Assembly: GCA_030671095.1 (NCBI GenBank)
Contig: DAOVAK010000053.1
Coordinates: 1-10,344, forward strand
From: Deltaproteobacteria bacterium
GTDB lineage: Bacteria > Desulfobacterota > DSM-4660 > Desulfatiglandales > HGW-15
Reading direction: 5' to 3'
DNA length: 10,344 nt
Part shown: piece by piece, positions 4,807-10,344 of the stretch
Position numbering within the stretch: position 1 is the stretch's first letter
Layout: the number at the start of each line of letters is the position of its first letter
The notes under the pieces: generated by a model
Databases searched by the model: none
What the model saw: only the letters and a program-made list of their open reading frames with translations
Told to the model about the DNA's origin: nothing
Position numbers and translations under genes: made by a program

Positions 4807-6102
4807 TTACTGTGGTGATCTTTTTTTCTCCTGTCTCGTAAACAAGATCAGGACAATTATGGTAAGAGTGGTTAGTGCTGCTAAGATCCAGGCCCACTTG
4901 TATGATCCGGTGATATCAAATATCCAACCAAAGATCACAGCTCCGGAGCCTCCCAGTATCCCCAAGGTAAAAGTAAGTAAACCAAAGAGGGTGGCCAACG
5001 AGGCGCGTCCGAAGATGTCTCCAAGGTATGAGGTCCACAGGGGCACACACAAACCCATAAAGAATCCACTCAATGTGCCGACAATGACAACTCCCGCCAG
5101 TGAACTCACCACAGTAGCGTAGAGGGCCATTGCTGCCGCGAGGCTGAGGCTTACACAAAAAACAGGTTTTCTCCCAATCCTATCGGAGAGAGGCCCCCCT
5201 ATAAATCCCCCTATCACAGAAATCGTGGCCATAAGAAAGACACTCAACTTTATTAACCTCATTCCCTCCTCTAAAGGGATATTCTCCGCCTTTGCAATAT
5301 CCACTGCCCAGACTGCCACATGGCCGGAAATTCCCACATAATTGATACCGATAAGGCCATACCCGAACAATATACACCAATACGAGCGAGTCCTGAGCGC
5401 CTCCCTCACAGTCCAAACCTCTTCAGTGCTGGGAGATAGACCTTGCCGGGCTTCCTGATCTGCCATGCTACCTGGGGGGGCAGGGTCACCATCAGGGAGG
5501 AGCCCCATGGATTCAGGATCCTTTCTGATGATTATTCCCGCAAGCAGCACAATTGCAATTCCTATAATAAGCCCAAGATAGAGCCAGCTGCTGCGCCAGC
5601 CGTAAGCATTGATTAAGCCAGGGGCTACAAAGGCCACCACGCCAAACCCCAGGCCTATTCCCCCGGCTGCAAAAGCCATGGCCAGTCCGGCCTTTTTTGT
5701 AAACCACTTCCTTGCAGTAGCTTGAGCAGGGACAGAAAGTGTGGTAGCCACTCCCAGAGCCAGGATCACTCCATAATAGAGGTAAAATTCCCAGACAGTA
5801 GACATTTTTGAGGTCAGGACTAACCCGAGCAAAATGAAAACCCCGCCCCCAACCATAATCAACCTTGCCCCATATCTATCCACTAATATACCGGCAACGA
5901 TTGCTGTTATGGCGTATACCCACATGTGAAGGGTGAGGCCGAAGCCCAGCATTGTTCTTGTCCAACCCAGATCATCGAGCAAGGTGGGGAAAAACATGGT
6001 GAATGAATACCTGCTGGCACTTGAAAGAATCGCAATGACACAGCATGCCATTATCACCCACCAACCGTAAAATATGCCAGAACGAGTTTTAACCTCTGTC
6101 AC
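4807..6102 (-). CDS. MFS transporter, oxalate/formate antiporter-like (OFA) family
   Basis: This 431-residue inner-membrane protein has about twelve hydrophobic helices split into two halves by a charged loop (about 192-233). It opens with FYGWWVIMACC (11-21), the typical start of OFA-like carboxylate transporters. MFS motif A appears after helix 2 as GILVDRYGAR (71-80) and in the second half as GPLSDRIGRKP (303-313). Length matches the family. The likely cargo is a small mono- or dicarboxylate, exchanged or carried with protons; the exact substrate cannot be read from sequence. The start is GTG with GAGAGG about 10 bases upstream, a loose spacing. It follows the acyl-CoA synthetase on the same strand after a 120-base gap containing a strong hairpin, so it may be a separate or partly attenuated unit. 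Importing the acid that the synthetase activates is a plausible role. Confidence 0.85.
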   Translation of the reverse strand: MTEVKTRSGIFYGWWVIMACCVIAILSSASRYSFTMFFPTLLDDLGWTRTMLGFGLTLHMWVYAITAIVAGILVDRYGARLIMVGGGVFILLGLVLTSKMSTVWEFYLYYGVILALGVATTLSVPAQATARKWFTKKAGLAMAFAAGGIGLGFGVVAFVAPGLINAYGWRSSWLYLGLIIGIAIVLLAGIIIRKDPESMGLLPDGDPAPPGSMADQEARQGLSPSTEEVWTVREALRTRSYWCILFGYGLIGINYVGISGHVAVWAVDIAKAENIPLEEGMRLIKLSVFLMATISVIGGFIGGPLSDRIGRKPVFCVSLSLAAAMALYATVVSSLAGVVIVGTLSGFFMGLCVPLWTSYLGDIFGRASLATLFGLLTFTLGILGGSGAVIFGWIFDITGSYKWAWILAALTTLTIIVLILFTRQEKKRSPQ

Positions 6103-6148
6103 AATAACTAAACCTCTCGGAAAAAATCATGGTATTTTTAGTGGCCTT

Positions 6149-6215
6149 CCATTTAGGAAAAACAGGGTCAGATCTCAACATTCACCAGATCGGTGTTTTG
6201 TTGAGACCTGACCCT
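6149..6215 (-). repeat. REP-like long inverted repeat, probable terminator
   Basis: AGGGTCAGATCTCAACA (6164-6180) and TGTTGAGACCTGACCCT (6199-6215) are reverse complements over 17 bases with one mismatch. The 18-base loop holds a small CACC/GGTG stem (6183-6195). On the minus strand the second arm is followed by GTTTTTCC, so the structure, 7 bases after the acyl-CoA synthetase stop, could terminate its transcript. GGGTCAG-type palindromes of this kind are often dispersed repeats tied to IS200-like (REP-associated) transposases; that link is from general knowledge, and no transposase is in the window. Confidence 0.7.
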
Positions 6216-6222
6216 CTATCTC

Positions 6223-7728
6223 TTAGTTGAACTTATCCCTTAATACGCGCTTGAGGATCTTACCTGTCGGCGTTCTGGGGATGGCGTCTGCAAAGACCAC
6301 TTTTTTGGGGATCTTATATCTCCCGATTTTACCCTGGCACCACTCGATAAGCTCTTCTTCGGTGAGTTCCTCGCCTTGCTTAAGCACCACGACGGCCTTG
6401 ACCGACTCTCCCCATTTCTCATCCGGGAAGCCGATGACGCCCACGTCGGCCAATTTGGGATGGGCCAGGAGCGAATCTTCGATCTCAGCGGGGTAGATGT
6501 TCTCGCCACCGGAGATGATCATGTCCTTTTTCCGGTCCATGATGTAAAGGTATCCGTCCTCGTCCTTCTTGGCAATATCTCCACTGTAGAGCCATCCGTC
6601 CTTAATGGTCTCGGCAGTGGCCTCGGGCCTGTTCCAGTATCCCTTCATCACGTGGGGCCCTCTCATTAAAATCTCGCCCAACTCCTCCGGCTTAGTGTCT
6701 TGGCCTTGGTCGTTGACCACGCGAATATCAGTATGCATCATGGGCAGGCCGGTGGAACCGGCTTTGGAGAGCGCGTGATCGGAATCGAGCACAGCGCCTG
6801 TGGGGCATTCAGTCATACCGTATAGCTGGCGGACCTCGATGCCGGCCGCGGCGTATTCCTTGAGCATGGTAACTGGTACGGGCGCGGCGTACACCAGGAT
6901 GATCTTGACCGAACTCCAGTCATACTTTTCGAAGTCGGGCACTGCCTTGAGCATCGTCAGGAGCGCGGGCACCGAACCGAAGCCGGTGACCTTCTCTTCC
7001 TGGATCAATTCGAGGAAGCGCCTGGCGTCGAAGGTCTTGAGAAGGACGAGTCTCTGGCCCAGGTAAACGCACATGGGCACCCCGCCCAGACCCCCGATGT
7101 GGAACAGGGGAAGGCCCACCAGAGCGGTATCGCCCATCTCCCCACAGCTCGCCACCACGGTCACCGAGCCAATGAAGTAGTTAAAGTGGGTGAGCATAGC
7201 CCCCTTAGGCCGGCCTGTTGTGCCCGAGGTGTACAAAATGGTCAGGGTATCATCATCTCCGCCTATGATCTCCGGCTCGTCATCGGACGTCTCGCTGATC
7301 ATGGTCTTGTAGGACCTGGCCCACTGCGGCGGGGTGTCCGAAATAGCGATAAGGTCTTTGGCTGGAATGTCACCCCGGAAGGAGTCCACGATCTCGGTAT
7401 ACTCCTTGCCGAACACGAACACCTTGGCCCCGCAGTCCGAAAGAATGAACTGCATCTCAGGACCGGCCAGCCGGTAATTGACCGGCACCAGAATCGCGCC
7501 GATCTTTCCAAGGCCGAACAGCATGTCCCAGTACTCCGGCCCGTTTAGAGCCAGTATACCCACCCGGTCTCCATGACCCACCCCAAGGGCTTGCATGGTA
7601 TGGGCCAGCCGATTGGCCCGTGCGTTAAGCTCCGAGAAGGTGAGACGCACATCCTCGAAAACCAGTCCTTCCTTGTCCGGGCTTATGAGAGCCCGTTTAG
7701 CCAGGAACGCTCCGATGTTGATTTTCAT
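6223..7728 (-). CDS. Class I acyl-CoA synthetase (AMP-forming acid:CoA ligase)
   Basis: This 501-residue cytoplasmic enzyme joins a carboxylic acid to CoA through an acyl-AMP intermediate. All core motifs are present: the phosphate-binding loop YTSGTTGRPKG (166-176), YGMTE (303-307), YSGD (381-384), the hinge DRKKD (398-402) with ISGGENIYPAEIE (405-417), and the catalytic Lys490 in TPTGK. The overall length of about 500 residues and single-domain layout fit the medium/long-chain or cyclic-acid ligase groups; substrate choice cannot be assigned from motifs. The ATG start has GAGAGG upstream. It lies 144 bases after the acyl-CoA dehydrogenase on the same strand, with no clear terminator between them, so the two may be one unit for activation and oxidation of the same acid. 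The gene looks intact. Confidence 0.93.
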   Translation of the reverse strand: MKINIGAFLAKRALISPDKEGLVFEDVRLTFSELNARANRLAHTMQALGVGHGDRVGILALNGPEYWDMLFGLGKIGAILVPVNYRLAGPEMQFILSDCGAKVFVFGKEYTEIVDSFRGDIPAKDLIAISDTPPQWARSYKTMISETSDDEPEIIGGDDDTLTILYTSGTTGRPKGAMLTHFNYFIGSVTVVASCGEMGDTALVGLPLFHIGGLGGVPMCVYLGQRLVLLKTFDARRFLELIQEEKVTGFGSVPALLTMLKAVPDFEKYDWSSVKIILVYAAPVPVTMLKEYAAAGIEVRQLYGMTECPTGAVLDSDHALSKAGSTGLPMMHTDIRVVNDQGQDTKPEELGEILMRGPHVMKGYWNRPEATAETIKDGWLYSGDIAKKDEDGYLYIMDRKKDMIISGGENIYPAEIEDSLLAHPKLADVGVIGFPDEKWGESVKAVVVLKQGEELTEEELIEWCQGKIGRYKIPKKVVFADAIPRTPTGKILKRVLRDKFN

Positions 7729-7872
7729 GCAAGTTGCCTCTCTTTTGTAAAAATTTTAGGTGCCAAAGTTTAAAAAAATTTTTGCCTCAACAAATAAGAA
7801 ACCTCCCCTAATCTTCTTGATGGCCTGCTCATTTTGAATAAAGTTGGCTCACTCAGCGTGCGCCACTTAGTC

Positions 7873-9093
7873 TTAGAGAAATTCGACGGCTGCCAGGGAC
7901 AGGGTCTCATTGATCCCATCCTCGATCATGGCCGCCCGGGCGTCCCGGAACATCTTCTCAATTGGGTACTCCTTGGTTAGGCCGTATCCCCCAAGAATCT
8001 GGATGGCCTCGCTGGCGACCTGAAACGCAGTTTCCGTGGAAAAACACTTACAGGCCACCGCGTGTGCTGCTGAAGGTGGCTGGCTGACGGCGTTGTACAT
8101 GGTCATCCGTCGAGTAGCGGCACGCGCAGCCTCGACCATCGTGAACATCCTAAAGATCTTCAGTTTGATGTTCTGATGCTCGATAATGGGCACCCCGCCC
8201 TGGATGCGTTTCTTTACATAGTTAAAGGCCTCATCAAAAGCGGCCTTGGCCAGGCCAGCAAAAACCACGGCCATGCCCCCATTAGCCGCGGCAAGGATCG
8301 CCTCCCCCGCTCCTTCCATGACGCCTGAATCCGGAGTAATAACCATATACTCTTTAGGTATCCGGGCATCCTCAAAAATGATTGATCCCTGGTTAAGGGG
8401 GCGCTGCCCTATCTTGTCCAGGGGTTTGCCCCGGGAGATACCGGGCAGGTCTAAGGGGATCATCGCCAATCCCTGACCCTGCATTCCTTTGGACGGATCC
8501 AGACCGACATGGAAGACAGCATGGGTGGCAATGGTACCATCGCTGACCCAGGCTGATTTTTCACCATTGACAATATACTCGTCCCCTTTCAGAACACCCC
8601 TGACTGATGGACCGCATCTTGGATCATCGCTTCCGATCACCCAGTCCGAACCATGGTCCGGCTCGGTGATGGCCCAGCAACCGATCATCTTGCCTTCGGT
8701 ATCTTCGCAGTACTCTTGTGCTAAGTTCTGGAGCTCAGGATTCGGGAATAAGGCGGCCATGTCAAAGGGCATGTTAGACACGCCCAGACTAATGGTCAGC
8801 CCCGCGTCAGCATAGCCCATCTCTTCACCTATCAGCAGCCGTGACATTGGGTCCACCTCTTCCTGCATGCCGCCCAGCGCCTTTGGTATGCCCATCTTGT
8901 GAAGGCCGAGTTCACGGTGCTTCTTAAATACATCCCACAACACAGACCCTTCTGCGATCACATCGGCCGGATCATGGAGTTTATCCAGCTCGATCCCGGC
9001 CGGACGCATCACATCAGTGCCGAACTTCTTGACCATATCGCGCATGGCCTTCTGCTCGTCAGTAAGATTAACGTCTATCTCTCGGTATGCCAT
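7873..9093 (-). CDS. Acyl-CoA dehydrogenase with Asp at the catalytic-base position
   Basis: This 406-residue FAD enzyme has the three ACAD parts: an N-terminal helical domain (about 10-135), a beta domain with AITEPDHGSD (141-150) and GEKSAWVSDG (177-186), and a C-terminal helical domain ending in QILGGYGLTKEYPIEKMFRDAR (365-386). In most ACADs the residue after this block is Glu in 'I-Y-E-G-T'; here it is I-E-D-G-I (390-394), placing Asp392 at that position. The alternative helix-G Glu of isovaleryl/long-chain types also appears absent (AANGGMAVV, 269-277). Asp as base is known, to my recollection, for alicyclic acyl-CoA dehydrogenases of anaerobic benzoate metabolism, so a cyclic substrate is possible. 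It starts at ATG with a strong GGAGGAG upstream. Electrons would pass to an ETF, none of which is in the window. Family certain; substrate open. Confidence 0.92.
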   Translation of the reverse strand: MAYREIDVNLTDEQKAMRDMVKKFGTDVMRPAGIELDKLHDPADVIAEGSVLWDVFKKHRELGLHKMGIPKALGGMQEEVDPMSRLLIGEEMGYADAGLTISLGVSNMPFDMAALFPNPELQNLAQEYCEDTEGKMIGCWAITEPDHGSDWVIGSDDPRCGPSVRGVLKGDEYIVNGEKSAWVSDGTIATHAVFHVGLDPSKGMQGQGLAMIPLDLPGISRGKPLDKIGQRPLNQGSIIFEDARIPKEYMVITPDSGVMEGAGEAILAAANGGMAVVFAGLAKAAFDEAFNYVKKRIQGGVPIIEHQNIKLKIFRMFTMVEAARAATRRMTMYNAVSQPPSAAHAVACKCFSTETAFQVASEAIQILGGYGLTKEYPIEKMFRDARAAMIEDGINETLSLAAVEFL

Positions 9094-9173
9094 ATTCTCC
9101 TCCTCTCTCTCAGTCCCCTAATAATCAAATTCGTGTTTTTTCCGGCAGAAAGTAAAGAATCCATGTCCAACTC

Positions 9174-9284
9174 CCATCTGGCCTCCATCGGCTTCCTGTC
9201 TACGGTTCGGAGGTATTCAGGCTTAGGGTATCCCATGATTAAGACGCTGAAAACCTTGTGGACAGGGGCAAGCTTAGTTAGCAT
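9174..9284 (-). pseudogene. Relic of a nitroreductase C-terminus
   Basis: On the minus strand a short stretch reads APVHKVFSVLIMGYPKPEYL, followed by RTVDRKPMEARW, which matches the end of nitroreductase-family flavoproteins ('LP-GHKVFGALMLGYPK-----R-P-RKP----W'). Upstream, the frame has no recognisable flavin domain and meets a stop at 9384-9386; downstream it runs on into the start of the acyl-CoA dehydrogenase without a stop. Only about 37 residues are recognisable out of a normal 180-270, so this appears to be a decayed remnant and not a working gene. The rest of the gap (9094-9394) shows no other gene. Confidence 0.5.
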
Positions 9285-9394
9285 TGAAGTGGTTGGAGCA
9301 CTTGGACTACGAATGTCCGTCCTTGAACCAGTGGCATGTGAAAACTGGAAGCCCTCTCTACCGGCCAGGTACAGTTTGCTTCCTCACATTAATG

Positions 9395-10344
9395 TTACTT
9401 GACAACCTTAATACGGTGCAAATAAAACAAATATGCTTCCCTGGGAAGCCAGGTATATTCGATCCTGTCCCCCATTGCATATATCTGGTTCAGGCCGAAC
9501 AGAATGGTGCCTCCGGGTTCTTGACTCAGAATCGCATGTATCTTGTTCAGAAGGGCTAAACGCTTTTTCGGATCTAGTTCTCGTGCTTGGTCCATAACCA
9601 GCTTATTCAACAGGTCCTTGCTTGGCCGAGTGGGCCACCCGCAGTAAATGCTGTCGCTTGGTAGTGTTAATATCAGTCTCGTACTTGGATCTCTGCCTCC
9701 TGCCCAGGCATATAACACCATATGGCCCTCTTTCGGATCTCTATTTCGAGCATAGGTAGCCTGAACCCCGGCCTCAAGTTGCTGCAGCTTTATCGTAACT
9801 CCCACATCCTTCATATATTTCTGTATGGTTGCGGCCACAAGAGCGGCGTTCGGTACGGCACTGGTGTAGGTTAAAATTATAGGGGTGCCGGGCTTATAGC
9901 TTGATTGTTGAACAAGCTTTCGGGCCCTTGCAGGGTCGAATTCATACTTATAACTTAGGTCATACCCCAGTTCAGACCTGCTGGCGAACATGTACATGGG
10001 GTAGCCTTCTCCAAGGAAGATCCTGTCCACTATTTCCTGTCGGTTAATGGCATAGAAGAATGCCTGGCTAAATTTGAGGTCCGTAAAAATGGGATAGTTG
10101 GCCGGTCTGGATGCTATCGCATACAAACTCGGAGCAGTGGTGGCTCTCTTGACTTTGATGTTTTTATTCCGCTCGAGGCGCTTTGCGTTATGGGGCAATA
10201 TATCTGAAATTAAGTCCAGTTCACCTGTTTCCAGCATGGCAATCCTGGTAATGGGGTCAGGAACGGTCATAAACTTCAAGGTCTTGAAATCGACCTTTTG
10301 TGTCACTCCCTTCTCTTTCCAACGAAAACGCTCATTGGCCTCCA
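9395..10344 (-). CDS. ABC-transporter substrate-binding protein, family 5 (C-terminal part)
   Basis: The frame is open to the right edge of the window, so about 316 C-terminal residues are seen; the internal GTG at 10306 is not the true start, because in-frame codons continue as EANERFRWKEKG before it. Features of the peptide/nickel (SBP_bac_5) family are a motif resembling 'VPDPxTRxAxLxTGExD' (the VPDPITRIAMLETGELDLI block), then FSQAFFYAINRQEIVDRIFLGEGYP, and a C-terminal domain that closes around the ligand. Such proteins sit in the periplasm and feed oligopeptides, nickel or other solutes to an ABC importer. The signal peptide and permease genes would lie beyond the right edge. It is on the same strand as the dehydrogenase but separated by 301 bases with a nitroreductase relic. 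Ligand unknown. Confidence 0.88.
   Translation of the reverse strand, partial: EANERFRWKEKGVTQKVDFKTLKFMTVPDPITRIAMLETGELDLISDILPHNAKRLERNKNIKVKRATTAPSLYAIASRPANYPIFTDLKFSQAFFYAINRQEIVDRIFLGEGYPMYMFASRSELGYDLSYKYEFDPARARKLVQQSSYKPGTPIILTYTSAVPNAALVAATIQKYMKDVGVTIKLQQLEAGVQATYARNRDPKEGHMVLYAWAGGRDPSTRLILTLPSDSIYCGWPTRPSKDLLNKLVMDQARELDPKKRLALLNKIHAILSQEPGGTILFGLNQIYAMGDRIEYTWLPREAYLFYLHRIKVVK

Noticed and set aside
4807..6102. Iron-transporting magnetosome MFS protein (MamH-like)
   Set aside because: The opening motif and layout fit OFA-like carboxylate carriers. It lies on the other strand beyond the repeat-rich boundary, with its own terminator.
9284..9559. Plus-strand open frame across the 3' end of the binding-protein gene
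   Set aside because: It overlaps the real minus-strand gene and has no domain or ribosome-binding site.

Overview
The left 4.4 kb of this window reads as the end of a magnetosome gene cluster. It is followed by about 5.5 kb of ordinary fatty/organic-acid and transport genes on the opposite strand. Three neighbouring plus-strand genes give the signature: a 60-residue two-helix MamI-like protein, a five-TPR protein with the MamA layout, and a LemA-family protein with the long N-terminus and single membrane helix of MamQ. MamA (TPR) and LemA folds are common on their own. The combination with MamI-like proteins in one tightly spaced operon is what makes the call. The host is probably an anaerobic Desulfobacterota (deltaproteobacterial) magnetotactic bacterium, or a related lineage carrying such an island. 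This rests on the NtrC/sigma-54 control, the intergenic repeat types, and the acyl-CoA ligase and dehydrogenase genes. The taxonomic call is inference, not proof.

Layout. Positions 1-150 hold the C-terminal Fis-type helix-turn-helix of an NtrC-family sigma-54 activator whose body lies outside the window. A well-formed -24/-12 promoter (331-346) follows, and then a plus-strand operon: degenerate receiver protein (402-824), MamI-like (850-1032), MamA-like (1025-1789), an exported di-heme c-type cytochrome built from an internal duplication (1801-2541), a 111-residue protein that is two MamI-like units in tandem (2666-3001), MamQ-like (2998-3765) and, after a 103-base gap, a five-helix membrane protein with four His placed like a b-type bis-heme protein (3869-4363). 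Several genes overlap or nearly touch, so co-translation is likely.

Positions 4364-4806 are non-coding and repeat-rich: a hairpin, a perfect 26-bp tandem duplication and palindromic filler. This appears to mark the edge of the magnetosome cluster. From there to the right end everything is on the minus strand, in transcription order: the C-terminal part of a family-5 peptide/nickel-type substrate-binding protein (9395-10344, cut by the window edge), a relic of a nitroreductase C-terminus (about 9174-9284), an acyl-CoA dehydrogenase with Asp at the usual catalytic Glu position (7873-9093), a class I acyl-CoA synthetase (6223-7728), a REP-like 17-bp inverted repeat that may also terminate transcription, and an OFA-like MFS transporter (4807-6102) with its own terminator.

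How the genes may work together (inference). MamI and MamQ homologues are needed for magnetosome membrane formation and MamA coats the organelle. The two cytochromes, one soluble or exported c-type and one membrane b-type, could form an electron path that sets the Fe(II)/Fe(III) ratio for mineral formation. The sigma-54 promoter next to an NtrC-type activator suggests the operon is switched on by a signal. The minus-strand genes form an uptake, CoA-activation and dehydrogenation route for an organic acid, with no evident link to magnetosomes.
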